Shown: positions 16,676 through 28,172 of the stretch, piece by piece
Position numbering within the stretch: the first letter of the stretch is position 1
Layout of the letters: every line of letters begins with the position of its first letter
Source of the DNA: Desulfobacterales bacterium
GTDB taxonomy: Bacteria > Desulfobacterota > Desulfobacteria > Desulfobacterales > Desulfosalsimonadaceae
Reading direction: 5' to 3'
DNA: 64,000 bases
Assembly (NCBI GenBank): GCA_034520365.1
Contig: JAXHNP010000007.1
Location: forward strand, 974,824 to 1,038,823
The notes under the pieces: generated by a model
Told to the model about the DNA's origin: nothing
Seen by the model: the letters and a program-made list of their open reading frames with translations, nothing else
Databases searched by the model: none
Translations under genes and position numbers: made by a program

Positions 16676-18079
16676 ATGGGCGGCTTTTTCGGGTGTGTGT
16701 CCAAGCAGGATTGTGTGACCGATGTTTTTTACGGGACGGATTATCATTCGCATCTTGGCACCAAGCGCGGGGGGCTTGCATTCCAGAACCGGCACGGAAT
16801 CACCAAGTCGATTAAGAACATTGAAAATACTTACTTTCGGACAAAGCTTGAACCTGAGCTGCCGAATTTGAGTGGTAAAAAGGGGATCGGGGTGATCAGC
16901 GACACCGATGCCCAGCCGCTGATTATCGGTTCGCACCTGGGGACGTTCGGCATCGTCATGGTGGGCAAAATCAACAATATGGCGGATATCGTCCGCTACG
17001 CCTTCAAGCAGGGCCATCATTTCTCCGAAGCCTCTGAAGGGGCGGTCAACCCCACGGAGCTGGTGGCCATGCTGATCAACCAGCAGGCGACGTTTAAGGA
17101 GGGGATTCTTTATGCCCAGAAAATCATCCAGGGCTCCTGTTCCCTGCTGCTTTTGACCAAGGACGGCATATATGCCGCCCGGGACCGGCTGGGGCGGACA
17201 CCGATTGTGCTGGGCCGGCGGAACGGCACTTTTGCCGCCACTTCAGAATCCTGCGCGCTGTTTAACCTGGGCTATGAAATCGAGAAGTATCTGGGGCCGG
17301 GCGAGATCGTTTTTTTGACGGCAGACGGGCAGGAACAGATTTCCGCGCCGGGCGATGAGCTGCAGATCTGCTCGTTTCTCTGGGTCTATTACGGGTACCC
17401 GGCCTCCAGCTATGAGAATATCAATGTGGAAGAAGTCCGCTATCACTGCGGTTGGGCGCTTGCGGAGCGCGATGACATCCCGATCGATTTTGTCAGCGGG
17501 ATCCCGGATTCAGGCATCGCCCATGCCGTCGGCTATGCCAATAAAAAGCAGATTCCCTACCGCCGGCCGTTTGTCAAATACACCCCCACCTGGCCCCGGA
17601 GCTTTATGCCACAGAATCAGCACTTGCGGGATCTGGTGGCCAAAATGAAGCTGATTCCCATTCCTGAGGTGATCAGAAAAAAACGGGTGATGTTCTGTGA
17701 CGACTCCATCGTCCGGGGCACGCAGCTAAAGGACAATGTCCAGATTCTGTTCGACTTCGGCGCCAAAGAGGTCCATATGCGGACCGCGTGCCCGACGCTG
17801 ATCTACCCCTGCGAGTTTTTGAATTTTTCCGCCTCCCGGTCCACTCTGGATCTGATCGGCCGCAAGGTGATATACGGGCTTGAGGCCGGTAATATGGATG
17901 CCATAGAGGAATATGCGGTATCCGGGTCTGAAAAGAATCGGGCCATGGTGGAGAAAATCCGTAAGCAGCTGCTCTTGACCTCGCTTAAATTCCAGCTGCT
18001 GGAGGATATGGTCAATGCCATCGGTTTGCCGAAATCACAACTATGTACTCACTGCTGGGATGGCTCCAGCCATTTTTAG
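16676..18079 (+). CDS. Amidophosphoribosyltransferase (PurF)-like protein lacking the N-terminal catalytic cysteine
   Basis: The 467-residue protein has the two-domain PurF layout: an N-terminal Ntn-glutaminase-like half (HLGTKRGGLAF, GKINNMADI, SCSLLLLTKDGIYAARDRLG) and a C-terminal phosphoribosyltransferase half with the PRPP motif MFCDDSIVRGTQL (about 342-354). Cysteines in YPCEFLNFS and CTHC near the C-terminus match Fe-S ligand sites of PurF. True PurF needs Cys as the first mature residue (CGVFG); here the chain begins MGGFFGCVSKQDC, with Gly at that place. An in-frame TAG at 16670 rules out an upstream start. The glutaminase reaction is thus probably lost. A good GGAGGGAG precedes the ATG. 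Likely a paralogue, possibly ammonia-using or regulatory. Confidence 0.85.
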   Translation: MGGFFGCVSKQDCVTDVFYGTDYHSHLGTKRGGLAFQNRHGITKSIKNIENTYFRTKLEPELPNLSGKKGIGVISDTDAQPLIIGSHLGTFGIVMVGKINNMADIVRYAFKQGHHFSEASEGAVNPTELVAMLINQQATFKEGILYAQKIIQGSCSLLLLTKDGIYAARDRLGRTPIVLGRRNGTFAATSESCALFNLGYEIEKYLGPGEIVFLTADGQEQISAPGDELQICSFLWVYYGYPASSYENINVEEVRYHCGWALAERDDIPIDFVSGIPDSGIAHAVGYANKKQIPYRRPFVKYTPTWPRSFMPQNQHLRDLVAKMKLIPIPEVIRKKRVMFCDDSIVRGTQLKDNVQILFDFGAKEVHMRTACPTLIYPCEFLNFSASRSTLDLIGRKVIYGLEAGNMDAIEEYAVSGSEKNRAMVEKIRKQLLLTSLKFQLLEDMVNAIGLPKSQLCTHCWDGSSHF

Positions 18080-18183
18080 GTATTAGGTATTAGTGGTGAA
18101 CATCTAAATTCAGAATCAAGTCCAACACCCAATACCTAAAACCGAAAACCCAATACCGAAAACCCAATACCCAAAACCCAATT
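18077..18183. repeat. Short-period repeat block between the PurF-like gene and carB
   Basis: Two tandem TTAGGTATT units start at the PurF-like stop codon. Farther on are the inverted AATACCTAA (18131-18139) and tandem 14-mers GAAAACCCAATACC at 18144-18157 and 18158-18171 with a degenerate third unit. The left and right parts can pair. Related sequence occurs at 43109-43140. Confidence 0.75.
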
Positions 18184-18198
18184 TACAAAGGAGCATAT

Positions 18199-21399
<3,201 letters not shown>

Positions 21400-21404
21400 T
21401 CGGC

Positions 21405-22160
21405 CTATCCGGAACGTTCCGAGGTCTGCCCCCTGATTTCCTCATGGGCATTGATGATCACCTGCCGGACCATTTTGGCGGTCTCCTCAGCCGACAGGTG
21501 GGCAAAGGATTCATAGGGGATGGGTTCCAGTACCCGGATACGGATATCCGTGCGGCCGTGAAAATTTAAGCTGTATTTGGGCAGGGCCGCGTTGGTTCCG
21601 GCGATGACAATGGGCGAGATGGGCGTCTGCATCTTTAAGGCCAGATTAAAAGCGCCCAGCTTGAACTCCTTTATATGGCCATCCGGCGAGCGGGTGCCCT
21701 CCGGAAAGATCAGTACCGAGTTTTCCTGTTCAATGGCTTTTTCGCAGTCAGCCAGCATCCGGGCCACACTTTTTTTGTCCCCGCGCTTTAGTTTGATATA
21801 GTTGTTTAACGACATGTTCCAGCCGATCAGCGGGATCTTGAAGATTTCGATCTTGGATACGAATTTGAAGTGGAAAAACAGGTTGAACATCACCAGGATG
21901 TCCAGCAGGGACTGGTGGTTGGAAACCACCACATGGGTCGTTTGTCGGGGGAGGTGTTCCCGTCCCTCGATCCGGATCCGCCAGGCCGGGATGATCCATG
22001 TGTAAAGCGCCGCCCAAAAGCAGGTAAATTGCTGCAGAATGATCTTTCTCCGGTCAAACGGCCATGTAACAAGCCGTATCAAAAGGGCGACTAAAAAAAA
22101 GAGCACCGATGTCAGGCTGACGAATGTAAACCAGCCGATTGCGATCAGACGCTGTTTCAT
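21405..22160 (-). CDS. plsC: 1-acyl-sn-glycerol-3-phosphate acyltransferase
   Basis: PlsC transfers a second acyl chain to lysophosphatidic acid in phospholipid synthesis at the inner membrane. The 251-residue protein has an N-terminal hydrophobic segment (FVSLTSVLFFLVALLIRLV, about 13-31) and the acyltransferase motifs NHQSLLD (HX4D, residues ~81-87), FKFVSKIEIFKIPLIGW, and FPEGTRSPDG (about 153-162), followed by PISPIVIAGTNAALPK. Spacing is normal for the family. The gene lies 13 nt downstream of the phosphoesterase gene and is probably co-transcribed with it. Confidence 0.93.
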   Translation of the reverse strand: MKQRLIAIGWFTFVSLTSVLFFLVALLIRLVTWPFDRRKIILQQFTCFWAALYTWIIPAWRIRIEGREHLPRQTTHVVVSNHQSLLDILVMFNLFFHFKFVSKIEIFKIPLIGWNMSLNNYIKLKRGDKKSVARMLADCEKAIEQENSVLIFPEGTRSPDGHIKEFKLGAFNLALKMQTPISPIVIAGTNAALPKYSLNFHGRTDIRIRVLEPIPYESFAHLSAEETAKMVRQVIINAHEEIRGQTSERSG

Positions 22161-22173
22161 CTATTCATATCCT

Positions 22174-22647
22174 CTATTCGTTGATTTCCATCAGCCTGGG
22201 GGTGCATTCGCGCCCGTTTATATCCAAAAACCCGATGGAGATGGGCAGCTTGAATCGCCGCGGTCCGGCGCTGCCCGGGTTAACGTAGAAGACCCCGTCT
22301 TTTTTCCGGAGGGCCGGCCGGTGGGAATGGCCGTAGACCACCGCCGAGCACCCGGCAGCCGCCGGGTCGAGGTCCAACTGGTGTTGATCGTGGATGATGC
22401 AGATATAGATGTCCCCGACCGCAATCATATCAAACCGCGGCAGACGGCCAAGCCCCGGATGCCGGTCCATATTGCCCAATACCGCGTAAACCGGCGCAAT
22501 CCGGTTAAGTCGATCCAGTATTTCGGGTTCATCAATATCGCCCGCATGGATGATGAGATCCACACCCTTCAAGGCCTCAATGGCACTCTGCCGAAGCAGA
22601 CCGTGGGTGTCTGATATCAGGCCGATGGTTTGCTGACTGTTTTTCAT
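22174..22647 (-). CDS. YfcE/MJ0936-type metallophosphoesterase
   Basis: The protein has all five metallophosphoesterase motifs: ISDTHG, HAGDID, GNMDRH, IIHDQH and GHSHRPA, which ligate a dinuclear metal centre. At about 157 residues it is a minimal single-domain phosphodiesterase like E. coli YfcE, and the natural substrate is not known. An alternative TTG at 22659 would add four residues; the ATG at 22647 is preferred because it is closest to the conserved TIGLISDTHG. It precedes plsC by 13 nt on the same strand. Confidence 0.88.
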   Translation of the reverse strand: MKNSQQTIGLISDTHGLLRQSAIEALKGVDLIIHAGDIDEPEILDRLNRIAPVYAVLGNMDRHPGLGRLPRFDMIAVGDIYICIIHDQHQLDLDPAAAGCSAVVYGHSHRPALRKKDGVFYVNPGSAGPRRFKLPISIGFLDINGRECTPRLMEINE

Positions 22648-22787
22648 TGGCTCTTGCAATCGCGGCGGATGCCGGCAAAAGGGTTTACATTTCTGCGATT
22701 CATCTATAAAAGTTGGGATGACATTTCACAATAAACGATTCAGCCTATTATTTTTTTCAGGCAATCGGTTTTCGGTCAATAAAAAAT

Positions 22788-23445
22788 TTGTCTGCCCGCT
22801 CGCGCATGCCCAAAACGTTTATCAATACCGTTATTGATGTCATCCTTTCCCGGCCCCGGCCCATTTTCGGGGTGGTCATGCTGTTTACCCTGGTTTTCCT
22901 CTATGGTTTCTTTCAGCAGTCCCATAACAATCATATCGAGGTGTTTTTTGAATCCGGTGATTCTCATCCTCATATTTATTCTGATGGTGATCCTCTTGCG
23001 GCAATTCAGCCTGGCGCTGCTCTGCGAGGTAAACCTCCTGGTGATTCTGATCTGGGCAGTGGGCCTCTATGTGCTTTGCGGGGAGAAATTCAACATCATC
23101 ACCAATACCATGGGCGCCATCCTGCTGGCCATCGCCATTGCCGTGGATGATACCATCCATTTTATCGCCTGGTTGCGGCGGAACAGCGGGTTAAAAGAAG
23201 ATGCCGGCGAAGCGGTCATTCAGACGTTTGCCGATGTGGGCAAACCGATTGTCATGACCACGCTCCTGCTTTTCTGCGGATTTTTTGTGCTGTTTCTGGG
23301 CAGCATCCTGCCGACCAAGATGTTCGGCATGCTGACCGCCTTTGCCATGGGGTTTGCCATGATCGGGGATATGTTCGTGCTGACACCCCTGGTATTGATT
23401 TTTAAGCCCAAACTCCCGCCGCTTCCGGTGCATGGAGATAATTAG
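22788..23445 (+). pseudogene. Decayed RND/MMPL-family exporter (large internal deletion plus frame change)
   Basis: One frame from 22788 encodes an RND exporter N-terminus: a first membrane helix (FGVVMLFTLVFLYGFFQ) and then HIEVFFESGD, the usual start of the periplasmic domain. Immediately after, a different frame (stop at 23445) encodes the last membrane bundle of the same family: ILILIFILMVILLRQF, the signature AVDDTIHFIAWLRR, GKPIVMTTLLLFCGFFVLF and IGDMFVLTPLVLIF. Everything between these, about 550-600 residues in a full protein, is gone, and the two pieces are out of frame. No functional transporter can be made. The intact paralogue in this window is 28169-30538. Confidence 0.82.
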
Positions 23446-23461
23446 AAAAAAGGAGGAGTAA

Positions 23462-24184
23462 ATGGAAAAATCGGTACTTTTGGATATTGAAGGGCGCACC
23501 GCCTGGATTATTTTAAACCGTCCGGACCGGCGAAACGCAATGAACCAGGCGCTTCTGGCCCAGCTCTATGACGCGCTGGAGACGGTCTCCGAAAACGATG
23601 AATTGCTTGCAGCCGTTTTAACCGGCAACGGAAAATCCTTTTGCTCAGGGCTGGATTTGGGGATCATTGCCAAGGAAAACCTATTTGATCCCCGGGGCGA
23701 CGGCACGGACCTGATGGATATCCTTTCCGCTTTTGAAAAGCCATTGATCGGCGCCATTAACGGGCATGCCATCACCGGCGGATTTGAACTGGCATTAAAC
23801 TGCGATTTTCTGATTGCCTCGGAAAAGGCCTCTTTTGCCGATACCCATGCAAAGGTCGGCATTCATCCGGGATGGGGGATGACCCAGCTGCTGCAGCAGG
23901 CGATCGGCCAGCAGCGGGCCAAGCAGATGTCCTTTACCGGGGCCTTTATCCAGGCGGAGCAGGCATGCCGCTGGGGGCTGGTAAACGAGGTGGTACCCCA
24001 TGAGATGCTTCTGCCAAGGGCCCGGGAAATCGCCCGCCAAATGGCGAGGCTTAATCCGGATATGCTGGGTATCGTCAAAAAGCTGATTGAAACCCGGAAC
24101 ACGGAGTCCTTGGCATCCGCCCTCGCCCGGGAGCGGCAGGGGTTTGACCAATTCCTCAGTCAGCATCTAAAATCCGGTCAATAA
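23462..24184 (+). CDS. Enoyl-CoA hydratase/isomerase (crotonase) family protein
   Basis: The 240-residue protein shows the crotonase fold: LNRPDRRNAMNQALLAQL near 20-37, the oxyanion-hole segments SFCSGLDLGI (about 59-68) and NGHAITGGFELALNCDFL (about 100-117), then FADTHAKVGIHPGWGMTQ. The two glutamates that hydrate enoyl-CoA in classical ECH are not at their usual places in that last segment, so the reaction may be an isomerisation or something else. AAAGGAGG lies 6 nt before the ATG. It begins 17 nt after the decayed RND gene and may have been in an operon with it. Confidence 0.88.
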   Translation: MEKSVLLDIEGRTAWIILNRPDRRNAMNQALLAQLYDALETVSENDELLAAVLTGNGKSFCSGLDLGIIAKENLFDPRGDGTDLMDILSAFEKPLIGAINGHAITGGFELALNCDFLIASEKASFADTHAKVGIHPGWGMTQLLQQAIGQQRAKQMSFTGAFIQAEQACRWGLVNEVVPHEMLLPRAREIARQMARLNPDMLGIVKKLIETRNTESLASALARERQGFDQFLSQHLKSGQ

Positions 24185-24240
24185 GCCCGGTCTGTTAATA
24201 ATCGGTTAATATGTGCCGGGCATACTCAGGGATTTCGGGC

Positions 24241-25221
24241 TTATTCGAGGATAACCGATGAAAATTTTTCTTTGATAACGGTCTCGGCCTGCTCCATGAT
24301 CTGATCCAGAAGCTCTTGGCAGGTGGGGATGCTCTTTATTAGCCCCATGCACTGGCCGCAGGAGAGCACGCCAGCCTCCATGTCGCCGTTTTCAAGCATC
24401 TCCTTGCCCACCCGGCCGGCCACATAGGGGACGATATCCTCGATCTGGGTCTCGCCCGGCTGGTTTTCGATTTCAATCACTTTGTCCACCGCGGTGTTAT
24501 GCATGACCCGCTCCGTGTTTCGAAGAGTGCGCATGATCAGCCGGGTGTCCCGTTCGCTGCCATTCAAAATCGTCTGTTTGACGTTTTCGTGGACCGGCGC
24601 CTCCTTTGTGACGAGAAATCGGGTGCCCATATTGACGCCATCCGCCCCGAGGCCAAGGGCCGCCACCAGGCCGCGGCCGTCGGCAAACCCGCCCGAGGCG
24701 AGCAGCGGCACGCTAATGGCATCCCGGGTAAGCGGCACCAGGATTAAGGAGGTGACATCATCCTCGCCCGGGTGGCCGGCGGCTTCAAAGCCGTCGATGC
24801 CGATGGCGTCACAGCCGATTTTTTGGGCTTTCTGCGCATGGCGGACGGATGTGCACTTGTGAAGCACCTTGATGCCGGCGGATTTGATCTGTTCCATATA
24901 GGCTTCGGGGTTTCTGCCGGCTGTTTCAATAAATTCAATGCCTTCCTCAATACAGACATTAATATAGCCGGGATAATCCGGCGGCCGAAGCGTCGGCAGA
25001 AAGGTCAGGTTCACACCAAAAGGTTTGTCGGTCATTTGTCGGCATTTCCTTATTTCCGCCCGCAGATCCTCCGGATCCGGATGTGTGAGAGCGGTCATAA
25101 AACCCATGCCCCCGGCATTGGCCACGGCAGAGGTCAATTCGGCCCTGGCCACCCACATGAGGCCGCCCTGCACAATCGGCCGCTCAACCCCGAAAAATTC
25201 AGTGATGGGTGTTTTGATCAT
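24241..25221 (-). CDS. Nitronate monooxygenase / FabK-like flavin-dependent oxidoreductase
   Basis: The 326-residue protein belongs to the FMN-binding TIM-barrel family that includes nitronate monooxygenase (2-nitropropane dioxygenase) and enoyl-ACP reductase FabK. It starts PITEFFGVERPIVQGGLMWV, carries KPFGVNLTFLP near 69-79, the DAIGIDGFEAAGHPGEDD block near 139-154 (family G-x-EAGGH region), and the FMN phosphate site LLASGGFADGRGLVAALGLGADGV with GTRFL. In an anaerobe an oxygen-using reaction is unlikely, so the true substrate is open. It lies downstream of the ferredoxin gene across a terminator. Confidence 0.87.
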   Translation of the reverse strand: MIKTPITEFFGVERPIVQGGLMWVARAELTSAVANAGGMGFMTALTHPDPEDLRAEIRKCRQMTDKPFGVNLTFLPTLRPPDYPGYINVCIEEGIEFIETAGRNPEAYMEQIKSAGIKVLHKCTSVRHAQKAQKIGCDAIGIDGFEAAGHPGEDDVTSLILVPLTRDAISVPLLASGGFADGRGLVAALGLGADGVNMGTRFLVTKEAPVHENVKQTILNGSERDTRLIMRTLRNTERVMHNTAVDKVIEIENQPGETQIEDIVPYVAGRVGKEMLENGDMEAGVLSCGQCMGLIKSIPTCQELLDQIMEQAETVIKEKFSSVILE

Positions 25222-25248
25222 TGGTTTTATCGCTTATGTCAGAATAAG

Positions 25249-25273
25249 AAAAGGCCCCCTTAGCAGGAGGCCT
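25249..25273 (-). terminator. Terminator downstream of the ferredoxin gene
   Basis: On the minus strand AGGCCTCC / GGGGGCCT (one G-U pair) encloses a short loop and is followed by TTTTCTTATTC. It separates the ferredoxin gene from the flavin oxidoreductase gene. Confidence 0.78.
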
Positions 25274-25314
25274 GGGTGGTTTTTAAAAAGGGCCGCATCG
25301 CAGCAATGATGCGT

Positions 25315-25512
25315 TTAATCTTCTTCCCAAGAAATGCATTCCGTTGGACAGGAGTCGATGGCTTCCTCGATTTCATCCTCCGGCCCGCCTTCGGGTTTGA
25401 TGACATAGGCCACTTCCCGGTCCTCATCAAACCCGAACACCTCCGGGCAGAGTTCCACGCAGCTCTCGCAGCCCTCACATTCATCCTGATCAATAACAAC
25501 TTTTTTGGCCAT
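25315..25512 (-). CDS. Small [4Fe-4S] ferredoxin
   Basis: This 65-residue acidic electron carrier has CEGCESCVELCP (Cys 12, 15, 18, 22) and CPTEC (Cys 55, 59). The pattern fits a single-cluster ferredoxin of the type common in sulfate reducers, with the remaining pair of cysteines free or forming a disulfide; a second complete motif is absent. It would act in the cytoplasm as a low-potential electron donor or acceptor; the partner is unknown. A strong AAGGGGGA precedes the ATG. It is divergent from the sucrose synthase gene. Confidence 0.93.
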   Translation of the reverse strand: MAKKVVIDQDECEGCESCVELCPEVFGFDEDREVAYVIKPEGGPEDEIEEAIDSCPTECISWEED

Positions 25513-25769
25513 AAGGTCCCCCTTTTCAGAAATCGGTTAATATACTATGGTGATCATCAATTCCGCGTTATCATTAAATTAAGCAAAAGATCAAAATATG
25601 TCAAATGAAGAAGCACAAATGGATTGGAAAAGTTAACAGGCCGGGGTTAACCCGGATGAGGGAATTTTTTTGCGCTTGACTTGAACCGCCGCATCAGATT
25701 AAGGCAATTTAGGTTCGCAGAAAGTTCAATATCTTTTTAGGTGAAAGATAGCGCCGAAGGGAGTCGCGC

Positions 25770-28172
25770 GTGAGCAATATGATCGCCAAATTAATACCGG
25801 AAGCTGAGCAGAAGGAGTTTGCGGATTTTCTTTTTGTCCTGAAGAACTTCGACCAGCGTTATTTTCTGAGAAACGATATCTGGCTGGAATGGCTTAAATG
25901 GTGCCGGGATCATGATAAGGAGAGCGAGTTTACCTATAATTCTAAGATCGCCAAGTTCTTAAACAAGATCCCTGAAATCCTGTTTATGGAAAATATCGCG
26001 CTTGTCCTCCACCGCTATACCATGGGCCGGTACCGGTTCTACCGACTCTCCGGTGCCTTTGACTATCTGGAGGAAATTACGGTCAACCGCTATCTCGACT
26101 ATAAGGATGCCTATATATTGGGCAACCGGGCGGCAGCCAACCGGCATGCGCTGGAGCTCGATTTTCTGCCGTTCTATGATTACTCCCCGGAAATCCGGGA
26201 TGTCAAAAACGTGGGCAACGGCATCAGCTTTTTGAATAAGCACATGTCCAGCAGCCTGTTCCATCAGGCGGAAGAATGGGGCCGCAAGCTGTTTGAGTTT
26301 CTGCGGCTGCATCGCATCAATGGGCAGCAGCTTCTGGTCAATGCCGCGATCCTGAATGATATGGGGGACTTTCTTGACGCGCTGGAGGAATTCATTGAAG
26401 ACGTGGAGCGGCTGGATCCGGATTTGCCGTATGAAAACCTGGAACCCCAGCTGAAAAGCAAGGGGTTTGAGCCGGGATGGGGGAAGAATGCCGGCCGGAT
26501 TCTGGAAACCATGCAGCTGCTCCACGGGCTTTTCCATGAGCCCAGCAGCGGGGGGCTCGAAGAATTCATATCCCGGATCCCCATGATCTCCAAGGTGGCG
26601 ATTCTCTCCCCCCACGGCTGGTTCGGGCAGGAAAATGTCCTGGGCAAACCGGATACCGGCGGCCAGGTCATATATATTCTTGATCAGGTCCGCGCTTTGG
26701 AGAAACACTTAACCCAAGAATTTGAGCTGGCGGGGATTGATGTTGTCCCCCGCATTATCGTACTCACCCGGCTTATCCCCAATGCCGTGGACACCGCCTG
26801 TAATCAGCCCAAGGAAGATATTGTGGGCACGAATAGCTCCTATATTCTAAGGATTCCGTTTCATGACGAAAACGGCCGGCAGCACCCGGACTGGATCTCG
26901 CGGTTTCGGATCTGGCCCTATCTGGACCGGTTCGCCGATGACTGCGAGCGGGAGCTTATGGCTGAATTCCAGGGGCGGCCGGATCTGATTATCGGCAATT
27001 ATTCGGACGGCAATCTGGTGGCCACGCTTTTATCCGACCGCATGGATGTGATTCAGTGCACCATCGCCCATGCGCTGGAGAAAACCAAGTACCTGTTCTC
27101 CGACCTGTATTGGCAGGATATGGAGGCGGACTATCATTTTTCCTGCCAGTTTACCGCGGATCTTTTGGCCATGAACAAGTCTGATTTTATCATTACCAGC
27201 ACTTACCAGGAGATCGCCGGCACGGAGTCCCGGTTCGGCCAGTATGAGTCCTACCAGTTCTACACCATGCCCGGTCTCCATCAGGTGGTAAATGGGATCA
27301 ACCTGTTTAACCCCAAGTTTAACGTGGTGCCGCCCGGGGTGGATGAGGCCAATTATTTTCCCTATTATGAAACGGACAAGCGGCCCACGAGCAAAACCAG
27401 CTATTGGCAAAACCGCCTGTTTACAGAGGAATCGGCGGATATCCACGGGTATCTGGAAAACCCGGAACAGATTCCCATTTTTACCATGGCACGGCTCGAC
27501 CGGATCAAAAATATCACCGGGCTGGTGGAGGCGTTCGGCCAGCATCCGGAGCTTCGCAAGCACTGCAACCTGATCGTGGCCGCCGGCACCATCCACGTGG
27601 AAGAATCCCAGGATAATGAAGAGCGCAGTGAAATCCAGCGCATGTATGAGTTGATCGGCACATACGGTCTGCACGGCCATATCCGCTGGCTGCCCAGCGT
27701 GCCAAAACAGGAAACCGGCGAGGTCTACCGGATTATTGCCGACAACCAGGGGTTTTTCGTGCAGCCGGCCTTATTTGAGGCCTTCGGCCTGACTATCCTG
27801 GAGGCCATGCAGTGCGGCCTGCCCACGTTCGGTCCCATTTTCGGCGGGCCTTCCGAAATTATTGTGGACCGGCAAAGCGGTTTTCTGATGAATACCAGCA
27901 AGCCGGAATTAATCGCGGATGTGCTTTGGGAGTTTATCCGGGACTGTCATGAGGATGAAAACTGCTGGCCGCAGATCTCAGAGAACAGCATGGCCCGGGT
28001 CAGGGAAAAGTTCACCTGGCATTTATACAGTGATAAGCTGATCCGCCTGACCAAACTCTACGGCTTCTGGCGCTACACCGAGTCCCAGGCGGGCATGATC
28101 AAAATGGACCGCTACTGTGAGCTTTTATACCATCTGTTCTTAAAAGCCCGGGCCGAGTCAATTGCAAACTAG
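25770..28172 (+). CDS. sus: Sucrose synthase
   Basis: Sucrose synthase reversibly converts sucrose and UDP (or ADP) to fructose and NDP-glucose. The 800-residue product has the full plant/cyanobacterial layout: an N-terminal ~250-residue regulatory/EPBD-like region, then a GT-B catalytic core starting near 275 with SPHGWFGQENVLGKPDTGGQ (fructose side), RLIPNAVDTACNQP, NYSDGNLVATLLS, IAHALEKTKY, the nucleotide-sugar motif FTMARLDRIKNITGLVEAFG (about 570-589) and the EX7E element EAFGLTILE (about 670-678). Start is GTG at 25770 with AAGGGAG 6 nt upstream. Similarity runs the full length, so it is not a sucrose-phosphate synthase. No fructokinase or sucrose-phosphatase gene is adjacent. Confidence 0.93.
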   Translation: MSNMIAKLIPEAEQKEFADFLFVLKNFDQRYFLRNDIWLEWLKWCRDHDKESEFTYNSKIAKFLNKIPEILFMENIALVLHRYTMGRYRFYRLSGAFDYLEEITVNRYLDYKDAYILGNRAAANRHALELDFLPFYDYSPEIRDVKNVGNGISFLNKHMSSSLFHQAEEWGRKLFEFLRLHRINGQQLLVNAAILNDMGDFLDALEEFIEDVERLDPDLPYENLEPQLKSKGFEPGWGKNAGRILETMQLLHGLFHEPSSGGLEEFISRIPMISKVAILSPHGWFGQENVLGKPDTGGQVIYILDQVRALEKHLTQEFELAGIDVVPRIIVLTRLIPNAVDTACNQPKEDIVGTNSSYILRIPFHDENGRQHPDWISRFRIWPYLDRFADDCERELMAEFQGRPDLIIGNYSDGNLVATLLSDRMDVIQCTIAHALEKTKYLFSDLYWQDMEADYHFSCQFTADLLAMNKSDFIITSTYQEIAGTESRFGQYESYQFYTMPGLHQVVNGINLFNPKFNVVPPGVDEANYFPYYETDKRPTSKTSYWQNRLFTEESADIHGYLENPEQIPIFTMARLDRIKNITGLVEAFGQHPELRKHCNLIVAAGTIHVEESQDNEERSEIQRMYELIGTYGLHGHIRWLPSVPKQETGEVYRIIADNQGFFVQPALFEAFGLTILEAMQCGLPTFGPIFGGPSEIIVDRQSGFLMNTSKPELIADVLWEFIRDCHEDENCWPQISENSMARVREKFTWHLYSDKLIRLTKLYGFWRYTESQAGMIKMDRYCELLYHLFLKARAESIAN

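Noticed and set aside
18144..18183. Tandem 14-mers considered as a CRISPR array
   Set aside because: The units are contiguous, short and lack spacers, and no cas genes are present.
26002..26235. Open frames overlapping sucrose synthase in other frames
   Set aside because: They are shadows of the full-length gene, with no independent start signals.
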